Assembly: GCA_964355975.1 (NCBI GenBank) | Contig: CAYHFW010000002.1 | Location: 1-64,000, forward strand | DNA from: F1-60-MAGs104 sp964355975 | GTDB taxonomy: Bacteria > Planctomycetota > Phycisphaerae > Phycisphaerales > SM1A02 | Direction of reading: 5' to 3' | DNA: 64,000 nt | Part shown: one piece after another, positions 25,777-34,211 of the stretch | How the letters are laid out: every line of letters starts with the position of its first letter | How positions within the stretch are numbered: position 1 is the stretch's first letter | Made by a program: the position numbers and the translations under genes | Notes under the pieces: model-generated | Told to the model about the DNA's origin: nothing | Seen by the model: only the letters and a program-made list of their open reading frames with translations | Databases searched by the model: none

Positions 25777-26304
25777 ATGAAAGCGCTCGCTTCAATGCTC
25801 GAACGTTTTGTGCGTGACATTCACGACTTTCCGCGCAAAGGAATTGTCTTCAAGGATGTGACTCCGCTGCTTGCGGATCCTGGCGCACTCGCGATGGCCG
25901 TTGAACTCATGGCCAATCCCTGGCGCGGGGCGCGTATCGATGCAGTCGTTGGCGCAGAGAGTCGCGGATTCATCTTTGGAACTGCTGTCGCGCAGGCGCT
26001 CAACACCGGATTTGTTCCCATGCGCAAACCGGGCAAACTGCCCGCACCAACCTTCAGCATCGCTTACGCACTCGAGTACGGCAGCGATGCCATGCACGTG
26101 CATCAGGACGCTCTCGCGCCTGGCGCACGCGTGCTCGTGATCGATGATTTGCTCGCGACCGGCGGCACGATGAAGGCCTGCATCGAACTCGTGAAAATGA
26201 CCGGAGCATGTCCAGTTGCCGCGAGCGTGTTCATCGAACTTCCGGCGCTCGCCGGTCGAAAGGCGCTCGAGCCACTGCCCGTGCACAGTGTGCTTCAGTA
26301 CTAA
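25777..26304 (+). CDS. apt: Adenine phosphoribosyltransferase
   Basis: The 175-residue purine-salvage enzyme makes AMP from adenine and PRPP. The PRPP-binding motif is RVLVIDDLLATGGTM, with the typical preceding VGAESRGFIFG, PMRKPGKLP and the N-terminal FPRKGIVFKDVTPLL. It is full length. The stop codon interlocks with that of the convergent trhO gene (CTAA), leaving no room for a terminator. Confidence 0.96.
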   Translation: MKALASMLERFVRDIHDFPRKGIVFKDVTPLLADPGALAMAVELMANPWRGARIDAVVGAESRGFIFGTAVAQALNTGFVPMRKPGKLPAPTFSIAYALEYGSDAMHVHQDALAPGARVLVIDDLLATGGTMKACIELVKMTGACPVAASVFIELPALAGRKALEPLPVHSVLQY

Positions 26305-27158
26305 ACCGCTTCGCCGGCAGGCTTGTGCGCCGATTGTGCCGAAGTGTGGCCACCATGGCAGAACGGACACGAGACGCCCACGACATACCTCGGGTCGACC
26401 TGTTCTTGAGGCGTCACAGGCATCTGGCAGCAATAACACACCGCAGCGCTGGTCTGGCGAAGTTGTGAATCAACGCAGACGCGGCGATCGAAGACAAAGC
26501 AATCACCGTCGTAGTGCGCCTGCCCACACTCTTCGAAGTATTTCAAAATTCCACCGTCGAGTTGAAAGACCTGCTGAAAGCCCTCCGCCTCCATGAACGG
26601 ACCGGCCTTCTCGCAGCGAATGCCACCCGTGCAGAACATCACAATTGTCTGCTGCTTCAGTTCACTCGGTAACTGACGAGTCGCTGCGGGAAAGTCGCGA
26701 AAGTGATTGACTCCGATGGGCAGCGCGCCATGAAACGTTCCCATGCGAATCTCATAATCATTGCGCGTATCAAGCAATGTGAGCGGCTTGCCCTCGTCCA
26801 TCCACTGCTTCAACACTTGGGCTGAAATCTTGGGCGAAGACTTGCGTGCAGGAGCGATGCCGTCGATTCCAAATGCGATGATTTCTTTCTTCAGTTTCAC
26901 CAGCATCCGTCGAAATGGCTGCTTGGCGCTCAGGCTTTCCTTCCAAGTGAGGTCTTCGAGTCCAGCGACTGTTTGCAAAGTGGCCAGAAGTGTGGCGACT
27001 GCTGCAGCTTCGCCCGCGACGAAGAGATTGATGCCTTCGGGACTGAGCATGATCGTGCCCTTGAGCGACTGCTGCGCGCAGAGGGTGCGCAACTGCTCGC
27101 GCAGCACCTCAAGGCCCTCAAGTTGTGCGAACTTATAGGCGGCAACGTTTGTGAACAT
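26301..27158 (-). CDS. trhO: tRNA uridine(34) hydroxylase / rhodanese-related protein
   Basis: The 285-residue protein fits TrhO (YceA family), which uses prephenate-independent oxidation to make 5-hydroxyuridine at tRNA position 34. An N-terminal acylphosphatase-like domain (VAAYKFAQLEGLEVLREQL, then GTIMLSPEGINLFVAGE) precedes a rhodanese domain with active-site Cys in FCTGGIRCEKA. A C-terminal Cys-rich region (YCCQMP...CPFCHGG) probably binds zinc. The start ATG at 27158 has TATAGT 7 nt upstream, overlapping the stop codon of the preceding gene. Confidence 0.92.
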   Translation of the reverse strand: MFTNVAAYKFAQLEGLEVLREQLRTLCAQQSLKGTIMLSPEGINLFVAGEAAAVATLLATLQTVAGLEDLTWKESLSAKQPFRRMLVKLKKEIIAFGIDGIAPARKSSPKISAQVLKQWMDEGKPLTLLDTRNDYEIRMGTFHGALPIGVNHFRDFPAATRQLPSELKQQTIVMFCTGGIRCEKAGPFMEAEGFQQVFQLDGGILKYFEECGQAHYDGDCFVFDRRVCVDSQLRQTSAAVCYCCQMPVTPQEQVDPRYVVGVSCPFCHGGHTSAQSAHKPAGEAV

Positions 27159-27171
27159 CGTTCGCACTATA
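27159..27171 (-). promoter_or_regulatory. Leaderless-type -10 of trhO embedded in a stop codon
   Basis: TATAGT at 27171-27166 contains the TAG stop (27169-27167) of the upstream pseudouridine synthase gene. It ends 7 nt before the trhO ATG. Confidence 0.5.
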
Positions 27172-28123
27172 GGGCAGCAGCCGACCAATCGAGCGTGCGA
27201 CGACTCTCGAATCTTCGCTCTTGCCCAGTGATTGGATCGCGAAACGCGATCGCACGCGCGAGCAATTGCAGCGGCCTCGAGTAATCGGCAGGAGCGTCTG
27301 GCAACCCAAGCGGCAAGAGCTCTGGATAGATCGGATCGTTGACGATTGGAATTCCAAGTGCCGCGCACTGCACGCGCAATTGATGCTTGCGCCCCGTTGT
27401 TGGCGAGAGTTGGTACTTGCCATACTCGACATTTTCATGGCCGCACGCGCGGGTTTCGAGCAGTGCAATGCGCGTGATGGCGTTCGGACCGCCCGCAACC
27501 TCACGCATGCGCATGAAATGTTCCGATTGGACAATCCTGCTCTCGTAGACCATCGGCAATCTCAGAGCAGTATTCCGCAGTGCAATCGCCTCATACTGCT
27601 TCTCGACGACTCGCGCGCGAAAGAGCGACTGGTAGGCGTCGCGCGTGCGTTCCTGCATGCTGAAGATCACGAGCCCCGCAGTCGCTCGGTCAATGCGGTG
27701 GATCGGCACGAGCGCGTCATTCTGAAGTGCACGCTTGAGACGCACGAGCACAGTCTCCTGCAAGTAACGCCCCGAAGGAATCACAGGAAGAAAGTGCGGC
27801 TTGTCGACCACGACGATCTGCTCATCTTGAAAGAGCACAACCTCGTCGAATGGAATTCTCACTTCGGTGGCAATCGTTCGGTAATAGAAGACAACGAGCC
27901 CTGGTGCGTGGCTGCGCGTCTCGGTGACAACGACTCCATCGCGGTCGACGACCTCAGAGGCGGCGATCCGCCGCATCCACTCGCATGCATCGGTCTCTGG
28001 AAATCGCGCGATCAGGCACTCGGCGATTGTGTTCCATGGTCCTGCGGGAAGCGCCGTGCGGCTCGGACCAACTCCATCGCGTGCGGCAAGCGGAGCGACC
28101 GCTTTGCCACGCCGCTGGGTCAA
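27167..28123 (-). CDS. RluA-family pseudouridine synthase with TTG start
   Basis: The 318-residue enzyme has an N-terminal segment of about 90 residues, then the RluA core: VVVDKPHFLPVIPS, the catalytic IHRIDRATAGLVIFS and GRKHQLRVQCAALGIPIVND. I place the start at TTG 28123. It overlaps the stop of the sulfotransferase gene (TTGA) and has AAGGA 7 nt upstream (28135-28131). A longer ATG frame to 28201 would run about 80 bp into the upstream gene with non-family sequence. The target RNA is unknown. Confidence 0.85.
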   Translation of the reverse strand: MTQRRGKAVAPLAARDGVGPSRTALPAGPWNTIAECLIARFPETDACEWMRRIAASEVVDRDGVVVTETRSHAPGLVVFYYRTIATEVRIPFDEVVLFQDEQIVVVDKPHFLPVIPSGRYLQETVLVRLKRALQNDALVPIHRIDRATAGLVIFSMQERTRDAYQSLFRARVVEKQYEAIALRNTALRLPMVYESRIVQSEHFMRMREVAGGPNAITRIALLETRACGHENVEYGKYQLSPTTGRKHQLRVQCAALGIPIVNDPIYPELLPLGLPDAPADYSRPLQLLARAIAFRDPITGQERRFESRRTLDWSAAAL

Positions 28124-29583
28124 TGGCTGGTCCTTCGCGCATCGTGCGCGGCCGCGAGCGCATCCCACTCGTGATCGAACGCCCATGCGTAATTGCGCCA
28201 ACGACCAATTGATGCTGCGTTGATCGGCTTACGCACTTGTTCATGACTCAGCGTGAAGACAGCGCGCTTATTGCGTTCTGGCCGAACGACACGCTCGTCC
28301 ATCGCGAGCCCAAGCCGGTCGAGGCAACGCACCGCATGACTCGTCGGATCTGCGACGAGGTCTTCATAGACGATTTTCTCGTGTGAGAACCTGAGCGTGT
28401 CGAGCGCTTCTGGAAGGATTGATCGCTCAGCCTCGATCACTCGGCGCAGCGACTCGATCGATGCCGTCCACCCATTCGACAGCGGATGGAAGAACGAGAG
28501 CAGCATGCTGATGGCCATGTCGCGCGGATCGCGCTCGACATGAAACAGGACTGTGCCAGGCATGATGGCAGCGAGCGTGGGAAGAGATTGCCATGCCTTC
28601 AGAGTCTTATCAAACGTCCAACTGGCATCGGGACGGCGCAAGCGTGTCGCGTTGCGCACATATTGCTGCTGCAGTTCGCTGGCGACATCGCGAGGAAGTT
28701 GTGCGAGATCGCGCAGTGTGCGACCAGTCGAAGCCAGCGCCTCGGCGAGCAACTCAACTCCGTCAAACTCTCCGATGCCGCTGATGCCCGGATGACTGTC
28801 GAGCATCTGCTCAAGCAAGGTTGTTCCGCATCGCGGCAGCCCGACAACCATCGCAATTCCCTGCACCGCCTCTGTGCGCGGAGTGACCGAGGCGCCATCC
28901 CGTTGCAAGAATGTTCGCTGCGCACTGATCGCACCGAGCAAACCCTCGAGATCGAAAGGCGGAGTCGTTTGCTCATGAATCTGCACGGCGAGATCGAACG
29001 CCTCGCGGTATCGCCCGACCTTGTCGAGCAATTGAACCGCATCGAATCCTGCAACGCGGCGCAAGACGACTGCTCGTTGGTTCTGCCAAATCCGCAAGAG
29101 ATCTTCGATGGCGCCAGTGGGATCTTCTCGCGCACGCACCCGCGCGAGAAAGAATGGACCGCGCACATCCTGCAACCACTCTCCTCCCGCTTGCACGAAT
29201 TTCGCAAATTCGTCGCGGCGGTGCGCGAAGTAAAGCGTTTCGGCGAGTGTCACTGCCGCTTCAATCTTGTATGGGCTCGTGGATGCCGCCAACTTGGTCA
29301 ATCGCTGCACGGCCGAGTCGATGCGCCCGAGTCTTTGATCCACCATTCCACGCAGCAAGTTCGCCTGTGGATCTGCGGCGTCGAGCCGAAGCGCGCGATC
29401 GAGATCGACATCTGCATCACCAATCCGACCGAGTGAGAGGTTTGCACGCGCGCGCCCAATCCATCCAAGACGAATACGAGGAGACGTCTTGATGAGAGCG
29501 TCGCATGCACGAAGCGCTTGCGCGAATGCCCCCGCGGTGAGCAATCGTTCAATTTCTGCAGCAGGTGTCTCGCGCAGCGCCAT
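28120..29583 (-). CDS. TPR-sulfotransferase
   Basis: The 487-residue protein has an N-terminal region of TPR-like repeats (about 1-210, including ANLSLGRIGDADVDLDRALR) and a sulfotransferase domain. The PAPS 5'-phosphosulfate loop is GLPRCGTTLLEQML near 240-253, and the 3'-phosphate site is FHVERDPRDMAISMLLS. It transfers sulfate from PAPS to an unknown acceptor such as a glycan or protein. The start is the ATG at 29583 with TAGAGT 6 nt upstream. The end overlaps the next gene by 4 bp. Confidence 0.9.
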   Translation of the reverse strand: MALRETPAAEIERLLTAGAFAQALRACDALIKTSPRIRLGWIGRARANLSLGRIGDADVDLDRALRLDAADPQANLLRGMVDQRLGRIDSAVQRLTKLAASTSPYKIEAAVTLAETLYFAHRRDEFAKFVQAGGEWLQDVRGPFFLARVRAREDPTGAIEDLLRIWQNQRAVVLRRVAGFDAVQLLDKVGRYREAFDLAVQIHEQTTPPFDLEGLLGAISAQRTFLQRDGASVTPRTEAVQGIAMVVGLPRCGTTLLEQMLDSHPGISGIGEFDGVELLAEALASTGRTLRDLAQLPRDVASELQQQYVRNATRLRRPDASWTFDKTLKAWQSLPTLAAIMPGTVLFHVERDPRDMAISMLLSFFHPLSNGWTASIESLRRVIEAERSILPEALDTLRFSHEKIVYEDLVADPTSHAVRCLDRLGLAMDERVVRPERNKRAVFTLSHEQVRKPINAASIGRWRNYAWAFDHEWDALAAAHDARRTSH

Positions 29584-29595
29584 CTTGAAACTCTA
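29584..29595 (-). promoter_or_regulatory. Leaderless-type -10 of the sulfotransferase gene
   Basis: TAGAGT at 29595-29590 is followed by 6 nt and the ATG at 29583. Confidence 0.5.
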
Positions 29596-29640
29596 CAGCC
29601 AACCTGCGCGCCGGTTCGAAGCACCCAGAGCAGGCGCAAG

Positions 29641-31149
29641 TCAGAACAAGAAGGTGCAGACGAGCGTGATGACCACGATCGAACAGATGTTGAGGGCGAA
29701 TCCACTGCGAATCATTTCACGTTGTGGCACAAGCCCTGTTGAAAAAACGATCGCATTGGGTGGCGTTCCCACAGGCAGCATGAATGCGCAACTTGCACCG
29801 AGTGCAGCAGCGACAACCAGTTTTTCGGGAGCGATGCCGAGTCCAGGTGCGAGCGCCCCCACAATGGGCACGGCTGTCGCGGTGAGTGCTGTGTTCGATC
29901 CGATCTCGCTCGCAAAGACGAGCACCGAAACGATCACCAAGACGACCACAACTTCGGGAATGCCTGCAAGGCCACCCAAACTCTGGGCGATCGCTGAAGA
30001 AACGCCCGTTTTCTGCATCGCCGCCGCAAGGCTCAAGCCTCCGCCGAACAAGATGAAAACCCCCCACGGCAATCGTTGGCTCTGTGACCAGGGCACGATT
30101 GGCTCAACCTTGCCTCGATTCGCCGGAAGAATGAAGAGTGCGATCGCTGCAGCGATCGCGATCATTCCATCGTTGAGTTGCATCGACGGCATCAGCATTT
30201 TCAGTATCGGCGTACCGACCCAGAGCAGGACGGCACACAGAAAGATCAGCAGTGTGAGTTTTGCCGCCCGCGACATCGGTTGTTGGCGAGTGGCGTGCGC
30301 ATGTGCTCGCACCGGACGAGCCAAGTCGTGCAGCGGAAAGGTAAAGCGAAAGACGACCAGAACCGCCGCGATCATCAACACCGCGGTGGGCAATCCGAGC
30401 GAGGCCCAGCGCAGGAATCCCATCGATTGCCCGTTTGCGTCGATCCACTCTGCAGCGATCGCATTGGGAGGGCTGCCGATCAGTGTGATCACGCCACCGA
30501 TGCTCGCACCGTAAGCAATCGCGAGCAGAAGTGCGCATTGAAAATTCGAAAGAGCCTTGCGCTGTTGAGGGGAATTGTCTTGGGCGGCAGCGAAGTAGCC
30601 CGCCGCCGCCGCCGCAAGGGGAAGCATCATCGCTGCCGACGCTGTGTTCGAGATCCATGCGCTGATGCAGGCAGTGACGCAAAGAAACGTCGCGATGATT
30701 GAGCGCGGCGATTCACCGACTCGCGCGGTCATCGCCCTGAGAAACCGTTCTCCCAGACCATGACGCTCGACGGCGAGCCCAATGACCGTTCCACCCGCAA
30801 AGAGAAAGATGACATCATTGGCATAGGGAGCGAACGAACCCTCAATGGTCGTTGCCCCAGTGATCGGCAGCACGATGACTGGAAGCAAGCCTGTGACTGC
30901 AAGGTCGACAGCCTGCGTTCCCCACCAGATTGCCATCCATGCAAGCAATCCAACGACCACAATTCCATTGTGCTGTACCGAGTACTGAGCGCACATCTCT
31001 CGGCTCAAGAAAATCCAGAGGCAGAGCGCGACGGCGGGACCGGCCACAATCGCGCAGATGCGCGCGGCAGTAAAACTCTCCTGCTCAATTGCGGCGGCGC
31101 AGGTCTCAGAGCGCTGCGAGAGAGTTTCATCGTCATTACTCAACGGCAT
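29641..31149 (-). CDS. DASS/SLC13-family anion symporter
   Basis: The 502-residue protein has about 12 membrane segments typical of divalent anion:Na+ symporters. Landmarks are the paired SNT motifs: WISNTASAAMMLPLAAA in the first half and EIGSNTALTATAVPIV in the second. The GGTVIGLAVERHGL and GTPPNAIVFSTG segments support the assignment. Dicarboxylates or sulfate are likely substrates; the adjacent sulfotransferase makes sulfate attractive but unproven. The start is the ATG at 31149, with TAGGCT 10 nt upstream; an ATG at 31158 is an alternative. Confidence 0.9.
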   Translation of the reverse strand: MPLSNDDETLSQRSETCAAAIEQESFTAARICAIVAGPAVALCLWIFLSREMCAQYSVQHNGIVVVGLLAWMAIWWGTQAVDLAVTGLLPVIVLPITGATTIEGSFAPYANDVIFLFAGGTVIGLAVERHGLGERFLRAMTARVGESPRSIIATFLCVTACISAWISNTASAAMMLPLAAAAAGYFAAAQDNSPQQRKALSNFQCALLLAIAYGASIGGVITLIGSPPNAIAAEWIDANGQSMGFLRWASLGLPTAVLMIAAVLVVFRFTFPLHDLARPVRAHAHATRQQPMSRAAKLTLLIFLCAVLLWVGTPILKMLMPSMQLNDGMIAIAAAIALFILPANRGKVEPIVPWSQSQRLPWGVFILFGGGLSLAAAMQKTGVSSAIAQSLGGLAGIPEVVVVLVIVSVLVFASEIGSNTALTATAVPIVGALAPGLGIAPEKLVVAAALGASCAFMLPVGTPPNAIVFSTGLVPQREMIRSGFALNICSIVVITLVCTFLF

Positions 31150-31196
31150 CGCGCGCATGAGCCTACAAGCGCAACACAAACGCGCGCGCACTTCGC

Positions 31197-31209
31197 TACT
31201 CTAGGTCGC
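31197..31209 (+). promoter_or_regulatory. Leaderless-type -10 of the HicA-like gene
   Basis: TACTCT at 31197-31202 lies 7 nt before the ATG at 31210. Confidence 0.45.
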
Positions 31210-31476
31210 ATGCCACATACGCAAGAAACGCTGAAGCAACTCTTCGCTCATCCAACATCGCACAACATCGCATGGCGAGACATCGTCAAGATGTTCGAAG
31301 GGCTCGGCGGAATCGCTGAAGAGACCAAGAAAGAACATCTCAAGGTCAAACTCAACGGCAAAGAGATGACATTTCTGATCCCTCGACACGGGCACCACAC
31401 ACTCGACAACAACGATGAAATCGGCCACATTCGCCGCTTTCTGCGCGAGTGCGGATATGAACCTGCGCACAAGTGA
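31210..31476 (+). CDS. Small HicA/YcfA-like protein
   Basis: The 88-residue protein has an N-terminal helix (TQETLKQLFAHPTSHNIAWRD), then IVKMFEGLGGIAEE, a strand KVKLNGKEMTFLIPRHG and a final helix HIRRFLRECGY. This arrangement resembles HicA-fold (dsRBD-like) proteins found as lone genes in many bacteria. The diagnostic HicA GSHH-type His is represented at best by HGHH. No antitoxin hicB is adjacent, so a toxin role is doubtful. The next gene is convergent, 32 bp away. Confidence 0.75.
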   Translation: MPHTQETLKQLFAHPTSHNIAWRDIVKMFEGLGGIAEETKKEHLKVKLNGKEMTFLIPRHGHHTLDNNDEIGHIRRFLRECGYEPAHK

Positions 31477-31508
31477 ATCACGGCGGCTCACCGCCGCGTT
31501 GACAGTTC

Positions 31509-32165
31509 TCAGCTCGCGCTCTCGATGCCTGTGATCGGATATTGGGTGCCATTCACAGGCGCGACAATCACAGCAACGTGCCAGTTCGCCCGTGACTGCG
31601 CAGGCTTGCGCCCAGCGACTCGACGTGCCTTCGCACCATCAAGAATCGCGTGAATCTGCTTTTGCAATCCTTTGATGCGAGCAATCTCTGAACTCTCAAG
31701 ATTCTCCCAGCGAAGTCCAGCGAGCGCGAGACCGCGGTTCGCGGCGTTCGCATCGGCAGCAACGGCCTTCTGACTCGCCTCAACATATCCCGCAACAACT
31801 GCACGCAGTCGCTTTGCCTCTTTGGGGTTCTTGACATTGCACTTGAGCTTCACGCTCGCGCCAGTTGCAGCGAACGCCTCTGCCCCGCTCGCGCTGGTCA
31901 CTTGAATGAGCCCTGCATTCTGCAGCAACTTCACGTGGTAGTAGAGCCCCGTGCACTCATGATCGAAGATCGCGCTCATCTCAGGAACTGTCAGTGGCCC
32001 CTGCGCGCGGATCGCTTCGAGCAATTGCATGCGCATGACCGACCGCACTCCATGCCACACTGCGTTCGACGCAAGCGAGAGTTGCGCTGGGCGCGCAGTT
32101 GTTTTCGAAGAGGATGAAGCGAGCGGCTTGGACGCGCGACGGCGATTTGTCAAAACGGAGGGCAT
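31509..32165 (-). CDS. ArsR-like winged-helix protein
   Basis: The 218-residue protein has a basic N-terminus and a winged helix at about 40-100 (VMRMQLLEAIRAQGPLTVPE followed by TGLYYHVKLLQNAGLIQV). A helical middle and a basic Lys/Arg-rich stretch follow. It is probably a transcriptional regulator; the ligand is unknown and no metal-binding Cys cluster typical of ArsR is visible. The start ATG at 32165 has TACGAT 6 nt upstream. It is divergent from cdsA by 97 bp. Confidence 0.78.
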   Translation of the reverse strand: MPSVLTNRRRASKPLASSSSKTTARPAQLSLASNAVWHGVRSVMRMQLLEAIRAQGPLTVPEMSAIFDHECTGLYYHVKLLQNAGLIQVTSASGAEAFAATGASVKLKCNVKNPKEAKRLRAVVAGYVEASQKAVAADANAANRGLALAGLRWENLESSEIARIKGLQKQIHAILDGAKARRVAGRKPAQSRANWHVAVIVAPVNGTQYPITGIESAS

Positions 32166-32177
32166 TCCTCAATCGTA
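32166..32177 (-). promoter_or_regulatory. Leaderless-type -10 of the winged-helix gene
   Basis: TACGAT at 32177-32172 is followed by TGAGGA and the ATG at 32165 (6-nt spacing). Confidence 0.5.
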
Positions 32178-32248
32178 GCGAAGATTCGTGCGATGCGGAT
32201 CAAATGAACGAAAACCACACACGCGGTTCGAGCGCTGACACCATTTCG

Positions 32249-32262
32249 TAGACTCTGCTGAA
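32249..32262 (+). promoter_or_regulatory. Short-leader -10 of cdsA
   Basis: TAGACT at 32249-32254 lies 8 nt before the ATG at 32263. Confidence 0.45.
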
Positions 32263-33159
32263 ATGATGCGAACACGAGTCGTGGTCGGAGCACTCCTGAT
32301 CGCAGCGCTTGCTGCGCTGGCGGCGATCGATTCGGGGTACCCCTATCTGTGGATTGGCACACAGCGCATTGGCCCTGGCGCGGTGCTTGTGCTCGTGACT
32401 CTGCTGCTCTTCTCAGTGATCTTGGCAGAAGAATTTTCGCGACTCAGCAGAGCAGGTGGAAGGCCGCTCGCCGCTTGGATTGCGTACTCGGCCATCGCGG
32501 GTGGCATCGCAAGCGTCGCGCTTGCGCCCTCGCTGCTGCCGCAACATCTCGTTGCACCGACGCTTCTCACGCTGCCATTTGCGCTCGTTGCGTTCTGCTC
32601 CCTCAACCACGTGCGCTCCAAAGATGTTTCAGGCATGGCGCACGCCATTGGCGCGTCGCTGATCGCTTATGGTGCGATTGGAATTCCCCTTGGATTTTGG
32701 GTTCTGCTGCGCCACGACCGTGATGCGTGGACGCTCGCAGGCGCGATCCTGTGTGTCAAGAGCAGTGATATCGGCGCTTATTTCACTGGGATGGCAATTG
32801 GCCGTCACAAGATGATCCCGTGGTTGAGTCCTGGAAAGACATGGGAGGGATTCGCTGGCGGTGTCATCTTGTCTGCCCTCACAGGAGGCGCGCTCGCACT
32901 CGCATCGCAGTCAGACGCGGCCGCGAACGCCTACTGCGAACCAGTTTCGGTGGGCTACGGCGTGTTCGTCGCGGTCGTTCTCGGAGTGGTTGGAACATGC
33001 GGCGATCTCTTTGAGAGTTGCCTCAAACGCGCCGCGAGCGTGAAAGACTCTGGAAAACTCCTGCCCGGAATGGGCGGTCTTTACGATGTGTTTGACTCGC
33101 TTCTGCCCGCGGGACCAGTCGCGTGGTGGCTGCTGACCGTTGGCGCTTCGTCAGGTTGA
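32263..33159 (+). CDS. cdsA: Phosphatidate cytidylyltransferase
   Basis: The 298-residue membrane enzyme makes CDP-diacylglycerol from phosphatidate and CTP. It has about seven membrane helices and the family signature near the C-terminus, KDSGKLLPGMGGLYDVFDSL, preceded by LSPGKTWEGFAGG. It is full length. Its product feeds the phosphatidylglycerol/cardiolipin branch, for which cls is also in the window but not adjacent. Confidence 0.94.
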   Translation: MMRTRVVVGALLIAALAALAAIDSGYPYLWIGTQRIGPGAVLVLVTLLLFSVILAEEFSRLSRAGGRPLAAWIAYSAIAGGIASVALAPSLLPQHLVAPTLLTLPFALVAFCSLNHVRSKDVSGMAHAIGASLIAYGAIGIPLGFWVLLRHDRDAWTLAGAILCVKSSDIGAYFTGMAIGRHKMIPWLSPGKTWEGFAGGVILSALTGGALALASQSDAAANAYCEPVSVGYGVFVAVVLGVVGTCGDLFESCLKRAASVKDSGKLLPGMGGLYDVFDSLLPAGPVAWWLLTVGASSG

Positions 33160-33191
33160 TGCAACGATTTTGGCGCGCGGCGACTCTCTGC

Positions 33192-33206
33192 TAACCTCGC
33201 CGCCGA
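33192..33206 (+). promoter_or_regulatory. -10 element of the zinc-ribbon gene
   Basis: TAACCT at 33192-33197 lies 9 nt before the ATG at 33207. Confidence 0.4.
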
Positions 33207-33950
33207 ATGACCCTCATCGCCGATCTCGTCAGCCTTCATCAAGTCGACAGCCAAGTGCGTGCGCTGCGCGGTCGACTCGTCTCCGCCCAGAATTACGTTG
33301 CGATGCAGGAGCGGCAACGTGCACTTCTGCAAGGTCGCCTCGAAGAGGTCAAGAGTCAGACCCGGCAACACCAAGCGACGGCTGCGAACCACGAAGCCGA
33401 GAGCGGCTCGGTCAAGGCCCGCGTTGAGAGCCTGCGTGCGCAATTGAATACGAGCACGAATCCAAAGCAGTATGCGGCAGTCTTGAATGAACTCAAGGTT
33501 CTGCAGGCAAAGCGCGATGAGATTGACGACGCCACGCTCACTCAGTTGCAGAAGGTTGAAGAGTTGCAGGCGAAACTTGTTGAGATTGAGAAACTGCTCG
33601 CCGAGCGCGTGCAAGTGCTCGCGGCAGGCAACGCAGAACTTGAACTCTGCCGAACTGAAGTGGGATCACGCCTCGCAGAACTCGATGCCGAACGCGGCTC
33701 GGCTGCCGCGCGCATTCCGCAGCGCGACCGGGATGCGTTCAACCGAGTTGCAGACCTCTACGACGGTGAAGCGATGGCAGAACTTGTTGCAGTCGATGCG
33801 CGCGCGCGCGAGTACGTTTGCGGCGTGTGCAATATGGAACTTCCAAAAGAGAAGTATGCGTCACTCGCATCGAACCCCAACGCTGCGGTGACCTGCACCT
33901 CGTGTCACCGCATTCTGTACATCTCCGCGACGACATCTGCGCAGGCCTGA
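33207..33950 (+). CDS. C4-type zinc-ribbon coiled-coil protein (DUF164)
   Basis: The 247-residue protein has a long coiled coil (about 10-160, Gln/Glu/Leu/Arg-rich) and a C-terminal zinc ribbon with CGVCNMELP and CTSCHRILY. This layout is typical of DUF164/C4-type zinc-ribbon proteins, which are common in bacteria and often proposed to act on nucleic acids, without a proven role. It follows cdsA by 47 bp. Its stop codon is the first base-triplet of an 18-bp tandem repeat array. Confidence 0.9.
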   Translation: MTLIADLVSLHQVDSQVRALRGRLVSAQNYVAMQERQRALLQGRLEEVKSQTRQHQATAANHEAESGSVKARVESLRAQLNTSTNPKQYAAVLNELKVLQAKRDEIDDATLTQLQKVEELQAKLVEIEKLLAERVQVLAAGNAELELCRTEVGSRLAELDAERGSAAARIPQRDRDAFNRVADLYDGEAMAELVAVDARAREYVCGVCNMELPKEKYASLASNPNAAVTCTSCHRILYISATTSAQA

Positions 33951-34211
33951 GCGCATCCGCTGCCTTGAGCGCATCCGCTGCCTTGAGCGCATTCGCTGCC
34001 TTGAGCGCATCCGCTGCCTTGAGCGCATCCGCTGCCTTGAGCGCATCCGCTGCCTTNNNNNNNNNNNNNNNNNNNNNNNNNNNNNNNNNNNNNNNNNNNN
34101 NNNNNNNNNNNNNNNNNNNNNNNNNNNNNNNNNNNNNNNNNNNNNNNNNNNNNNNNCCTTGAGCGCATCCGCTGCCTTGAGCGCATCCGCTGCCTTGAGC
34201 GCATCCGCTGC
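33948..34211. repeat. 18-bp tandem repeat array in a convergent gap
   Basis: Unit TTGAGCGCATCCGCTGCC repeats with almost no variation: six units before an N run (33948-34056; one C-to-T change in the third) and three after it (34157-34211). Each unit contains the small inverted repeat AGCG-CATC-CGCT. The array fills the whole space between the two convergent stop codons. True length is unknown because of the N run. No spacers are present, so this is not CRISPR. Confidence 0.95.
34057..34156. other. Assembly gap (100 N)
   Basis: A run of exactly 100 N falls inside the 18-bp array. The number is a placeholder, so repeat count and reading phase across it cannot be trusted. Confidence 0.98.

Noticed and set aside
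31210..31476. HicA toxin of a HicAB pair
   Set aside because: No hicB neighbour and the key HicA residues are unclear, so it is kept as HicA-like only.
33948..34211. CRISPR array
   Set aside because: Units are contiguous without spacers, and no cas genes are present.
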